Origin: Galaxea fascicularis
Lineage: Eukaryota; Cnidaria; Anthozoa; Scleractinia; Euphylliidae
Length of the DNA stretch: 64,000 bases
Direction: 5' to 3'
NCBI GenBank assembly: GCA_948470475.1
Contig: OX419335.1
Location: forward strand, 19,123,479-19,187,478
A program made the position numbers and the translations under genes. Every line of letters starts with the position of its first letter. Positions within the stretch are counted from its first letter, which is position 1. Below, piece after piece: positions 53,301 through 64,000 of the stretch. The notes under the pieces were generated by a model. That model was not told where the DNA came from. It saw nothing but the letters and a program-made list of their open reading frames with translations, and ran no database searches.

Positions 53301-56300
53301 CGACCAACGGTCGGTCTTCGCAAAGTCGTTAGCATCTCGTTTTCAGTTTGGAGCTCAAGTCCTCGATAGTATTCCGTGCTCACATGAGCTCAATTTAAGA
53401 GTATTTTAGGCTGTCCGGAAATGTTCTACATGTACTTTAGGAATACTGAATCTAAAATCTCAGACAACATCAAGTGCCAAATCTACATGAAAACGCGGCC
53501 ACATTTCTCATCCATCCCACCCTCCCCTCCCTCCCACCACCACCCTACGGCTTGGCACTGATTGGTGAATAACATAATAAATGCACTCAGCATGTTGTAA
53601 ACGACTATACTCTTTAATACTGTTTAATGAAACCTTCCTTGGATACAGAATTCCTTTTATTTTTCGACCTGAACAAAATCCGATTTGAACTAAATCCGAA
53701 ATGAATTTACTCCGTCAAGAACAAATTCTCATCTCTAAGTAATCTGATCTGCTTTTTTTTTTAATGACCGTCGATTCTTGAGTTGAAACCCGATACTCGA
53801 TCTAGTCCTAATCGGTTACATCATAGCATTCACGTTTTCACGAACGAAGAAAATCAGTGGTTGATTAAAATGAAAATTACCTGTTCTCGACTGAAAATTG
53901 CAGTGTATCTTGGAAAGGATGGCGGAAGTAGTCTTTGATTGACGAGTGGTTCAAAACCCATAATACTCCCTGAAAAATATATCCATACAGTGAGTTGTGT
54001 TTTAAGGCCCAGGCTCCCATCAGTTTTTTCCGCTTGGGGAATACCTGTAAAAGTGTAACATTTCCAAGTAAATAAAGCTTGAAGAAAATGCGAGAATAAA
54101 CAAAACCAGCCTTAAAAGTTTGTTTGCAATTTACTTGAAAAAGCCCTTACAGATTTTTTTTCTCATTTGGCCCTCAAGGTTTGGGTCTTGAGTAGTTTAC
54201 ATTCATGAAGTTTGGCTACGATGTGCCTGACTTGATTTCAAGACAATTGACCTTTTTCAAACTGAACGGCCATGCTTTACCTTTGCTATGGTAACAGCTG
54301 TTGCTTGGAAACCAAAACAGAGAAAATAAACATTCGTCATACAGTATGTCGAAGAAAAGTAGTAGAACCGTATCTTCCATAGGAAATTTTGATTTGAAGA
54401 AGTACACCTCAAAGCCAAGAAAACTGATGCGAGCCTAGCGAATCCAACTCAAAGAAAGTGAGGTGGTAACAATAAAGTAAGCATTAAGAACGTCAAAAAC
54501 AGCGTCAAGAAGAACCCAGTTAATAAACGTTTTCACCACTCTACAAAAAAGAATACACCTGTTCAATCACATGGTGCATTAACTACATAACAATACATGA
54601 AATGTTCAGGTGCAAGCAAGAATTGAGCAGGTGGAAAGGACGAACAAATGTTACAAGGACAAGTATCAAGTCCCTTAACAGGAAGCATCTGTAACAGTAT
54701 CATCAAACTTCATAAGAAACAAATCATTGTGTTTACCTCGAAACTATGGTCTCTGAGAGATGCAAATCAATACTAATCAGAAGAGAATACATCGAGAGAC
54801 AGGGGCAGGCGTGGCTCAGTTGGTTAGTGCGCGGCTTTCGGAGCAAGAGATCCCTGGTTCGATTCTCGATTACTTCAACGTCTGTTTCGACTTTCCTCTG
54901 ATCCGTGTAGCTATAGCTTTGAATACCCGTAAAACAAAGCACTGACAGAGAGAGGGGGGTAAAGGGCGCACCGTCGGCTTCCATTGATACCAGCCTCGTA
55001 GCTGAGGGAACTACCGACGTTAAATAAGGTGACATTATTTTTAGAGACAAACGATGATAGTCAACAAATTCTCCATGATCGCGCGTTGGTCATGAGATTA
55101 TATTTTTTTTATCCTTTTTTGTAAGGTATTACCTTGTTTATTATCGTCTGTAGGCACTGGCTGTATACCCAGTTCAATTGTCTTCCTGATCGGTTCAATC
55201 AGAGTCAAAGCCGTACCTAACAACTGCTTGGCAGTGGGTACACCTGATCCCTAAAAACACAAACCGAGTGAACGCGCTTTAAGAGAAATCAGAGTTGCTT
55301 TAAAAGATATATTCATGTACTAACATATCACATCTTACATAGGATGTTTACCATCTGTAAGAAATGCAGCCGAACTGGTCCATATGCAAACGAAATGCTC
55401 CATTCACATAGGTTGGTTCTATAGGCATATTTTGAAAAACGTCCTTACCATTTCAAAGGAATTTAAAGACTGGGAACTGGTATTACCCACTGGGGTAAAA
55501 CTGGCACCTTTTGTTTGCATGCGAGGAACTGGCCGGGCAGGAGTGCGTGAGACTCCTGATAGATTTAAAGCTTCTTTAGTTTTCTCTTAAAGTTACAGAA
55601 CTATCGTGAAAGAGAAACGAAAAGAGGAGACGAAAATAGTGAAGTGTGAAAGGTTGCCAAGGAAAATGACTTTATTACAATAAATTATTGCCCCTAAGTT
55701 GGTGTTTGATTTAAGTTTGCCTTACCAAGCTATCGGATAGTTTAGCAAAAACTCGCGCCACTTTATCAACGAATGAGCTTGGCGAAACCAAATCCAATCG
55801 TGTCAAGAGCCATACTGACTCTTGATCGTGTCTAATAGCATGCGCGCATTTTCCCGCGGTTGGCTTCGTTCCAAGTACTTGCTTGGAGCTCTTATTGGTT
55901 GATTGTGCTCTTAGGATTTCCAATTGAAAAGCGCTCTAAAGTAAAGCTTGATATCTAACCTCTGACTTTTCAAGAGCCACCAGAGCGAGGTAGAACGCTT
56001 TGTAGAACTTCAACCTGGCCAACACAGCTTCGTATCTCTTTACTTGGCTCTAAAAAAAAACGTGAGCACACAAAATACGGTTGAAAATGTTTCAGTCATA
56101 CAAACATGCATACATACCTATACATTTCACAATCCTAGAACTCGAGGGACAGTACAAGGTATCAAGAACACGTAAGGGTGCCCATTAAAGGTTCTTTGAC
56201 GTCTGCTGGCTAATCGGTTGTATCTATGAAACAATAAACGAGACTGCCCAGAAGGACACTGAAAATATGAATGCTTTTGTTTTTCAATTGTTTTGTGAAA

Positions 56301-59300
56301 ATACCTTTTGTTTGACACAAATTGTAGAAGAATAAACTGTTTATTCAGTCAATTTGCTTGATAATATTTTAGCTACGAGATCACGAGACGAATGGAAGGA
56401 AGCTCCGTATCAGCGCTCATTTACATTCTATAAGACTTGTTCATATCTGTAGGTAATATAGTCAATTAAACATTACAGTATCAACAGATCAGTGAGGTGG
56501 ATCTGCCAGGGAACTACCGGCTGTCAGCTCTTGGCTCTTTAGCATCGAGACAGGGCGTCGGCGTCAATTCTCCAGCCATGATTTCTGTACTCTTCTGGTG
56601 CGCAATTTCTATCTATACTCACCACAGTTTGTGGCTACGCTGAGAAAAAGTCAATACTGTACAATCCCTCGCTACAAAAACTGAAAGGGTTGCACAACAA
56701 GCCTAGATTTACACAGTTTACCCTCGCTTTGTTAGACCCTAGATTCTTGTGACGCTGCATAGGTGTATCAAACAGAGGCCTCCACCATTCTGCTACCAAG
56801 AGTATCACTATTTGCACTACAATCACACTTTTAACTTAATTTACTAATTAAAAATTACTCTGGTTATCAATCTAATGAACAAAAAATATTCTAAAAAACT
56901 ACCGACTGAAGTGGTTCAAGGTCAGTAGCAACATGTACCTGCAACATCTCCGAATCACATTCTGAATCCTCTCTCAGCTGACTCTTCAGAGGCTAAAAAT
57001 CAACAGAAATTGGTCAGGCTGTTACAGTTGTTCAAAAAGCTGATAACTTTATCCAGAGAATAAATTGTGTGCTACAACTAATACATGCTTCTCTGCTGGA
57101 AAGAACCAACACCTGCGCTCGCGTTATCCGCTCTTTAAACAAACGGAAACACAAGTTTCTTGCCATACAGTCTAACAAACACGCATTCGCAGCCCCGTTA
57201 TCTCTTGAAGTGGAAAGATACCCAAACAATGTATCAGGTTTTTCCACTTGTTAATAGTTAAAGTGGGGATGGGATGAATATTCCTGCCCAGTGCCTTTGC
57301 TTGCTTTTTTCAATCTTGTATTTTCCCGTTAACTTTGCTTCGTCTGTATTCGTGATGCGCTCTGTATGATTTGTTGGCTTTGATGGTGACTCAATACACC
57401 ATTACGTTTAACCATGAATTTCCGCATGTTTTACGAGTTAATTTCAAAGCTCATTTCTTTGCGATGAATTAAGTTCGTTTCACCGTTCAATCTTTTCAGT
57501 TAAGCATTAATTTTTCCTAGACTGTCGATTTCAACAGACAACCATTAATTGTGCTACAGTTACTTGAAACTTGTGGGGAAAAACACAATTAGAGCAAAAT
57601 CGCCGTGAAATTGAGAAAACTCACTGATGTCAGCTACACTATCAACACAACACATTTTAAAATCACCAAAATATATTTCAAGTACGACTTTCCTAACTTT
57701 CTGTAAATTCACCTATACTTACCTTAACTTTTCTGACAATTTCCTCTTCTGCCTCTTTGAGCATTCCTTGAAACAAATAAACAAACAGTCAAATCCACGT
57801 AAGCAAACTTACCATTGACTGTCTTAACCCAACATGACATAATTATTTTTTAAGAAAATCTCATCAACATACAGTATTTGTTGGATGCATCCCAATCTTA
57901 CAGGCAGTGCCTAACACAATACAGTTGTCTCAGCTGACTTGCATGTAACTTGTATAACTCAACAATCCACTCAGCGCATTTTTTTTTCTTAATAATAATG
58001 CACTTTATTCGACCAATCATAGCTCTAGTAATCAAGTGATCATTTGCCATTTGCCTTTCGTTGCATGCATGGAATGAACTGTTGTATTGCACTGTGTTGT
58101 GTTGTTCAGTAACTGGGAAAAATAGATCGCCTCAACCAACCGTTGGCCATTTTGTCGGTAACTTGAGGGACAACATTGGTCAATGGCCTGTTTGTAACTT
58201 CTTGATAACCAGACTCTTGGGTGCTTGTCAAACATCAGCTGACAGTGGGCCAACAGCTAGCTGTGGAAAGCTGTTCTCTTCATTTACCATACCGCCTTGT
58301 GCTGAACCGTATTAGTGCTGTATAATTTAAGCTTTACAAAGAACACAAACCTGCCGCTCTTGTCTCTGTTACATCAGATGCCATTTTAAACCCATAAGTA
58401 ATTGCTTGAAAGTCTTCCTGAAAATCAGCCAAAGAAAAATTAAAATTTTCACTTGAATGAATGTCCTGTTTTCTTGCCTATAATGGATGTTGCACAAGCT
58501 TGAATGTATGGTGTAAGAGAAACAAAAACAGTTATTGGGTGACTGACCTCTTCAAACACTTGAGCCCTGTTAACAATAGTTTTTATGGTTTCACATGTCT
58601 TCAACAAAGCAATGCAAAAGGCCTGAAAAATGAATAATTTTGTGTAGCTCACATTTGACTTAATTTCGCTAGAAGAAAGTCAACAAAATGAACCCAAAAC
58701 AGAATTGATCAACTAATTACATATTAAATACATCACTGGTTAGCTACTGTAAGCTAGGCTTAGGGAACAAATTGACTAGGCAGTGGCATACAGCTGTATT
58801 TCACATCGCATAATGTCTGTTGAACTCTTTGTATAACATTTTGCGACAGATCACTGCAACAATTCCTGTTTACCTACAGATCTAATTGTATCTTTTTTGT
58901 ATGTACACTTTATTATTCAGGTCAGTGTTATTAAAAACTGAACTTCTGCGACACTTGAGTAATGATTTTCTAACGATCATACATGATCATGTCGGGTGGT
59001 CGCTTACTGGAAACAGAAAACAAAGGATTACGTCAAATTTGTGGGCCTCACTTTTTAACCCAAGGAGTACACTCCAACAAAAAAATAAAATTTTATGTAC
59101 AATAAACATTATACATTGTTTAAACTAACTACCTCAACAGCACAACAGTCACACTATCCTAGACTTGCTGTCAAGTTGGCCTATGTGAGCAACAAAGTCA
59201 CCAGATGCACAATGGAATAATAATGATTAATGATGGTTAATATTTCTTAGGTGCAAATTAACATGTGAATATGATCAAATGCACCTTACAAAAAGGACTT

Positions 59301-62237
59301 ATACAAAAACAGACTTATAGTCACCTTAAGACAAGGATCCTCTATAATGATGGGGTTATGCATATAAAGACATGTGAAAACAGTCTGCACTAAAGAATGA
59401 CCATCAAGCCAAGTCACCTGTGTGACGCAATGAAGGAATTATAATAATAATTATTATTATTATTGTTGTAACATGGATATTCATAAACAAATGAATAACT
59501 CTCAGTCTTGCTTTAAAAATGTCAGATGAAATTGAAATGTTTTGTTTCCTGTCTTAACACTAAAGGGCAAAATTGTTTGCGACAGAGGGCATTTTTGGTA
59601 ATCAATTATTGGAAATCATTTTAATTTGGTAATCAAACCTTTTTTGGCCCAGACTTTTCAGTGACTTTGGTTGAGAATAAATTTCACTGAATTGATTGGT
59701 TAGTTAAATTGGATTGAAATTCATACTTGCATTAAGCAAGCTTCCCAGAAATGAATAAACAGCATACACAATTCCAATTAATTAATTTTTCCCTTTTGGT
59801 GATAAACAAGTAATCACATGTTTTTTTGTAAAATTAAAGCTTGATCATCAAGTGGGTTTTCAAAAGTTCCTGAAATTGCAGTTGTCAATTTCAGTTTCTG
59901 AAAACATGTGTTACTGATCATTAATCTTTAATTTTACTCACCCCATGGATTACCTATACTTCTGTTCTTCTGTTCATTGTGAATTAAAATGCACCTACCA
60001 AGCATGCTATCAACTCATCCATGATACCTATAAGCTCTTCAGCAGAAAAATCTTTAATTTTCACAACACCAGCCTTTGAATAAAGAATTACAAATGGCTA
60101 CAGTAAGAAACTTATATTAAAATATAAAATTATTATTGTGAAATGCAATTTATTACATTCGCAATCATGCGCACCCACTTTGCTCGTATTTACTACTCAA
60201 AAATAACATTCAAAAGGAAGGAGGAACTAAAAAGTCGCATAAGAGCTTCAGATGAGTGTGTCTGTAACATATTCTTAAACCTCCTTTTGACATGATCTGA
60301 CATCTATAATGGATCAGACTCATGATAACACAGTATCTCATTGTTTCATACAATAACAGAGACATTTTAATTCCAACATGCATGAACATACACAGAAACC
60401 ATGAATCAGCATGTTTTGGTTTGCGGCTAATGACAAAATTCAACCACTGTTGTTTGACTTTTTATTAATTGTTTCTACTTTTAACTGAAAAATCCATATC
60501 CATATTGTAGCAATAAATGAAACAATTATTTGCCAAACTTTGTTGATCAGTGCCAAGACACTGTGCTGATAGTAAAATTATTTTGTCACCCTTCTTCCAA
60601 AAATATTTTACCTCTCAAAAGGAATTTACCCACAATGGTGTGTAGAGTTCACCCTCAAATTTATTCTGATTTTAAATTTTTCTGTCTGAATATCAAGCTG
60701 TTTGTTTGTTTTTTTCTCCTAGTTGCCACACACACGACATTTTAACAAACTAATTAACAAAAAAATGAAGAATAGAATACATTTCTGTTCCACTTATTCT
60801 CTGATCTTCTGTTTTTCAATGTGCAAAGTCCAGAAACACATTGTACACACACAGTTTCCACATCTGCCTCACAGGTCACATTCCACAGGTCAAAGTATAG
60901 CTCACTGTGCTACAGATAAATAAACAACCCAAAAAGTGTCTTCCAGCCCTAATCAATATCCAGAATTTTGTTTAAGATCAAGGTGAGCCTATTTGGCTTA
61001 GTTGCCAATCAATAAAGCAGCGACCTGTACCTGTAAAAGAGACCTGTTATTTCCTAAGTCGTTATTGTGGACCTATTTTTAATGCTTGCCTTAACTGCTG
61101 GCTCAAATTGAAGCACTTTTTTAGCTTTGTTGCACAACATCCCTGCATCCATTTTGGGATCCATCATCTCAATTGCTGACATGGCTTCAAATAAGCCAAA
61201 TCTAAATGGAAACAAGATCAAGAAGAAAACAAATCAAGCTGATCACAAAACCATCTTGATGTGATTGATGGACCAAGTAAAGACAGAAAGGGAAGGGAAT
61301 TCACTTCTTGGGCTTTACATCATACAACATCCTGTTTATTAACATGTTCAACACCAGGGCTGTCATTAAGGCTCAGAATCCAGTGAGTTTCCCCTCATAT
61401 TTTGAGGTACATGTATATCCCCATCTACCTTGATATAAAACCAGAATTCAAACCACATTCAAACCAACATGTCATTGCTAAAAATATGTTAATCAAGACT
61501 GCCTCAGTGCTTACATGTTGTCATGCACAAGCTCACCCAGTTTCAACTCTGCAAAGAAATGAGAAATAATTATATTTTAAAAAAGTACCTTCTTACTACC
61601 TTTTTTTCTTGGGACTTAATTTTCATGATTTTCACGATTTTAATCTTGCAAAAAAAAAAAGCCACTGTGAAAGTTTACAAAATTTAACACCTCAACACAA
61701 AACCTGTTATTGGCCTAAATTCCAGTTTATATGATTACACCGCATGTGGCCGTAGTCTTTCTTATGCACTTTAGCTTCTGTGCTCATGCTCGGTTTTTCT
61801 TGCTGTGGTTCCTGCAACACATCGTTGGTACAGTTGCTGAACACACCATTATTATTAACAAAGTGTACAGATCTAGCATGCTGTGACAAAACTATTCCTT
61901 AATATTTTGGCCAAATCGTGATATTTAAGTCTCACAAAATTTACTTCTTCCATTTTCACTAAATTAAGTGATCATAATCAAAAGTAGTGAGAATGAGGTA
62001 GATTGGACTGTCCATTTAAAAGCCACTTACCCTTTCACTGATTGAAAATCATGCCCACATGTTTTTTGTTTGTTTGTCTGTTCCTTTGTTTGTTTATTTA
62101 ATTCCTTTTGTTGACAGTTTACCGATACTCAAAGAAGGGAGGATAAGACGATCAGAGTGGTCTAGATATCTTACCAGATGCAGCAGCTGTAAAGTCATTT
62201 GTAATATCCTCCCAGTTATACTGAGGCTCATTGGCAC
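44365..62237 (-). CDS. NAA35: NAA35 (MAK10), NatC acetyltransferase auxiliary subunit, 27 exons, 5' end missing
   Basis: Scaffold of the NatC N-terminal acetyltransferase at ribosomes. Exons (transcript order): 62175-62237, 61515-61548, 61090-61201, 59999-60073, 59325-59417, 58548-58622, 58351-58417, 57723-57766, 56939-56992, 55960-56049, 55133-55250, 53881-53969, 52852-52935, 51490-51549, 50872-50966, 50236-50302, 49753-49851, 48937-48990, 48462-48586, 47996-48078, 47794-47841, 46811-46893, 46247-46312, 45419-45529, 45038-45121, 44520-44600, 44365-44424. All phases agree; 2114 nt give 703 residues against 725 in human. Signatures: [78 protein letters not shown] and a Lys run. The intron after 61090-61201 has a GC donor. 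The first exon needs 2 nt of a shared codon plus about 20 residues; it was not found up to 64000. Confidence 0.95.
47105..47309. mobile_element. mariner-like MITE, TSD TA
   Basis: Left CAGTCTTTGCCGTAAAACCG and right CGGTTTTACGGGTAAGACTG are inverted repeats with TA at 47103-47104 and 47310-47311. It lies in a NAA35 intron. Confidence 0.85.
50073..50222 (+). mobile_element. tRNA-derived SINE, family A, beside a NAA35 splice donor
   Basis: The core AAAGCTCAGTTGGTTAGAGC (A box) and GATCACGGGTTCAAACCCC (B box), followed by TGAAGTCCTGAATTTTTTTC, match the family at 8038 and 17354. Its 3' part ends roughly 15 bp from the donor of the exon 50236-50302 (minus gene). Confidence 0.75.
50453..50703 (+). 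mobile_element. tRNA-derived SINE, family C
   Basis: The head GGCAGGATGGCCGAGTGGTC with B box ACCCGGGTTCAAATCCCG looks Leu/Ser-tRNA-like. The body continues with CGCCAGTTGGGATT and ends in GGGGAGTGGTCAATTAAG and a T-rich tail. AACATT at about 50448 and 50701 may be the duplication. The tRNA part has lost a tRNA 3' end, so it is not a working tRNA. Confidence 0.78.
51747..52610 (-). repeat. Duplicated 175-bp segment, one copy split by a MITE
   Basis: AATATGGAGCTAATCCTGCG begins at about 51757 and again at about 52440. The first copy continues to 51854, is interrupted by the element 51855-52361, and resumes (TGTCTTTATTTTGAACTC) at 52364. The second copy runs through the same point uninterrupted at about 52532-52536. 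Confidence 0.9.
51855..52361. mobile_element. mariner/pogo-like MITE, TSD TA, with empty site nearby
   Basis: The left end CAGTAAACACCCGCGTATAA and right end TTATACGCGGGTGTTCACTG are inverted repeats of about 28 bp, flanked by TA at 51853-51854 and 52362-52363. ATAAGAACCTA words recur internally. 507 bp, non-coding, in a NAA35 intron. Confidence 0.92.
54803..55042 (+). mobile_element. tRNA-derived SINE, family D
   Basis: GCAGGCGTGGCTCAGTTGGT then GGTTCGATTCTCGATT supply A and B boxes; the body ends near TGACATTATTTTTAG. AGAGACA at about 54796 and 55044 is a likely target duplication. It lies in a NAA35 intron. Confidence 0.78.
59442..59466. repeat. AAT/ATT microsatellite
   Basis: AATAATAATTATTATTATT run, itself a small palindrome, in a NAA35 intron just upstream of the exon 59325-59417. 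Confidence 0.8.
59558..59801. mobile_element. MITE with CACTAAAGGGCAAAATT ends (short copy)
   Basis: Left CACTAAAGGGCAAAATTG and right TTCCCTTTTGGTG pair imperfectly. The interior (GACAGAGGGCATTTTTGGTA, TGAATTGATTGGTTAGTT) matches the longer copy at 63488-63932. Confidence 0.7.
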
Positions 62238-62752
62238 CTGAAAAATAGGTTACCATGATTAAGGCACATGATAAATATAGTATAAGGTAACGTGAAGTGA
62301 TGGGTAGCATACCAGACTAACCAATCAAAGGGTGAAAGGATTACATTGCACTCCTGTGCTCAGCTTCCTTGGATACAAAACTTTATATCACACCTTGTTT
62401 ACACTAGTCAATAAAATGGTTTCCAATGAGTCAACACAATGTTGAGTACATGTAACTCTGAAATATGTAAACATTCCATGGGGGAGGGGAGGGGGGTGGT
62501 ACCACTCACAGTTACCAAAACTGTTTCAGAAACTGGGTTAATGATGGCCAACTGAGTTACCTTGGCCAAAAGTGTACCATTAACTTGTAATATATAAGTT
62601 TATTCTGTTTATTTGTTCTTATGCACCTGGTACAATATAAGAAAAGATACCTTTAAACCACTTTGGTCCACCCTGTGTACATATGTAACAGGCTTTTGTA
62701 GAATGAAGCATACAACTATGGACACTATTGCTATTAAAATTTAATGGTATTC

Positions 62753-63382
62753 TTAAGAAGATAACGACATTTTTAATTTTAAAAGACATGTTTCGATGTT
62801 GCCAACATCATCATCAGTTACATAATATTTGAAAAACCGTTGGACTTTATGACAACTAGGTAAAACATACATAATTAATTAAGATTAAGTGACAAAAATA
62901 TTTGAGTGAGTTGCAAAGTGTGAAAGAACATAAAGCCTAAAGCGTAAGTGTCAGATTGACGTGATGAACTTGTTGGTTTAAATTAGGCTTTTCCCAATTT
63001 ATATGCATAGCCTCCTTAAGTTTGAGTTGAAATCTAGTAGTGGCGGAATCAAGAATTTCAAACAATCTGTAGAACAAGATTGACGGCAACGTCTACTAGA
63101 TTTCAACTCAAACTTAAGGAGGCTATGCATATAAATTGGGAAAAGCCTAATTTAAACCAACAAGTTCATCACGTCAATCTGACACTTACGCTTTAGGCTT
63201 TATGTTCTTTCACACTTTGCAACTCACTCAAATATTTTTGTCACTTAATCTTAATTAATTATGTATGTTTTACCTAGTTGTCATAAAGTCCAACGGTTTT
63301 TCAAATATTATGTAACTGACGATGATGTTGGCAACATCAAAACATGTCTTTTAAAATTAAAAATGTCGTTATCTTCTTAAAA
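62753..63382. mobile_element. Penelope-like remnant: 290-bp inverted repeat with hammerhead-like motif
   Basis: Arms 62753-63040 and 63093-63382 are near-perfect inverted copies separated by 52 bp. On the plus strand the centre and right arm read TRFQLKLKEAMHINWEKPN, the conserved end of Penelope-type ORFs. The left arm (minus, 62785-62817) has an intact core CTGATGA, stem GATGTTGGCAACATC, GAAAC; the right arm (plus, 63316-63348) has CTGACGA and AAAAC at the same places. It lies upstream of the first visible NAA35 exon. Confidence 0.8.
62785..62817 (-). ncRNA. Candidate hammerhead ribozyme (Penelope type)
   Basis: The reverse strand gives CTGATGA, then a 6-bp stem with GGC loop (GATGTTGGCAACATC), then GAAAC, then ATGTC. 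This matches the conserved core CUGANGA...GAAA with a minimal stem III ending in a GUC cleavage triplet. Short stem III hammerheads are known from Penelope-like retroelements. Activity is untested and may require dimers. Confidence 0.6.
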
Positions 63383-63487
63383 ATCACGATTTGCTTTCTG
63401 CTGTCTCGACCTAATGGTATTCTATAGTTAAGCCCCATGGACGATAGTCAAAATAACCTGACATATCTTCCCTGGGCTATTTGTGCT

Positions 63488-63932
63488 TATCACTAAAGGG
63501 CAAAATTACTGAACACTTATCGGCTGAGACAGAGGGCATTTTTTCGTAATCAACAGCAGTTTTAGTAATCAAGAGGGTCAATTACTATGTTTTTTGTAAA
63601 TCAGTTCAAAAAACTTTTACAATGACTGTGATTCATTTGAAACAATTTGTTTTCGGCAGGACTTTGGTTAAATCTCATTGAATTGATTGGTTGGTTAGAT
63701 TTGATTGAAATTTGTATTCGAATTAAGCGGACTTGTAATAAGGCAACTGTGGTCGACGATTCAACTAGGATTTATTACGACAACATGGCTGACTCACAAG
63801 CTTGAACAACCTTATACAAGAAATCATGGGTATAATCATTCTACAGTAAAGCATGATGGGTAACAGACTTCCCATGAGAAACGAATAAACCACATGCACA
63901 ATTCCCTAATTAATTTTGCCCTTTTAGTGATA
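63488..63932. mobile_element. MITE with TTATCACTAAAGGGC ends (long copy)
   Basis: Left TTATCACTAAAGGGCAAAAT and right ATTTTGCCCTTTTAGTGATA form the terminal repeats. Internal similarity to 59558-59801. Sequence resembling its outer flank (AAACAAGTAATCGCATG) also occurs near 3474. Confidence 0.75.
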
Positions 63933-64000
63933 AACAAGTAATCGCATGTTTCCTCATAAAATCAAGGATCAATCATCGCTTGCGTTTTCAGAAGATGCTA

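Noticed and set aside
1..64000. CRISPR array, bacterial operons or ribosomal RNA
   Set aside because: Repeats present are dispersed or two-copy tandem, genes are intron-split, and no rRNA-like conserved stretch was seen.

Overview
The window is eukaryotic nuclear DNA, most likely from an anthozoan cnidarian (stony coral or sea anemone). Reasons: short phased exons with GT-AG and a few GC-AG introns; an AT-rich background; several tRNA-derived SINE families; many short inverted-repeat DNA elements; remnants of Penelope-like and LINE retroelements; and a virus-like gene island of a type I associate with cnidarian genomes. The species is inferred, not read from the sequence.

Host genes. (1) 153-14000, plus: an 11-exon death-associated protein kinase (DAPK2-like, 375 residues), reconstructed exon by exon with every phase agreeing. 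(2) 25100-26185, plus: an uninterrupted class A (rhodopsin-like) GPCR of 361 residues. (3) 39838-42694, plus: a two-exon CLN3/battenin-like lysosomal membrane protein (448 residues). (4) 44365-62237, minus: 27 exons of NAA35 (MAK10), the auxiliary subunit of the NatC N-terminal acetyltransferase (703 residues; first exon not seen and probably beyond 64000). CLN3 and NAA35 are convergent. A possible terminal exon of an unrecognised acidic protein lies at 19531-19824.

Mobile DNA. The long DAPK introns and the 14-25 kb region are full of MITE-like inverted-repeat elements: PIF/Harbinger-like with TTA or TAA duplications, and pogo/mariner-like with TA duplications. They also hold tRNA-derived SINEs and tandem duplications. 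LINE fragments lie at 20.1-20.8 kb, 26.7-27.3 kb and 29.1-31.1 kb; the last carries a 2A-like motif. Three Penelope-like remnants (15.1-15.7, 31.17-31.78 and 62.75-63.38 kb) carry hammerhead-ribozyme-like motifs, two of them inside inverted repeats.

The most unusual region is about 31.76-39.58 kb. It is visibly GC-richer than its surroundings and holds a decayed cluster of virus-like genes. These are a fibre-like protein (minus), a small unknown protein and a basic protein (plus), a capsid-like long gene broken by stops, an insertion and a local inversion, an adenain-like cysteine protease remnant, repeated zinc-ribbon modules, a parvovirus-VP1-type phospholipase A2-like domain, a GIY-YIG-like protein (minus) and a long low-complexity protein (minus). 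It ends in a strong inverted repeat. I read it as an old integrated Polinton/adintovirus-like element. I see no DNA polymerase, integrase or packaging ATPase, so it is partial, rearranged or of an unusual lineage, and it looks inactive.
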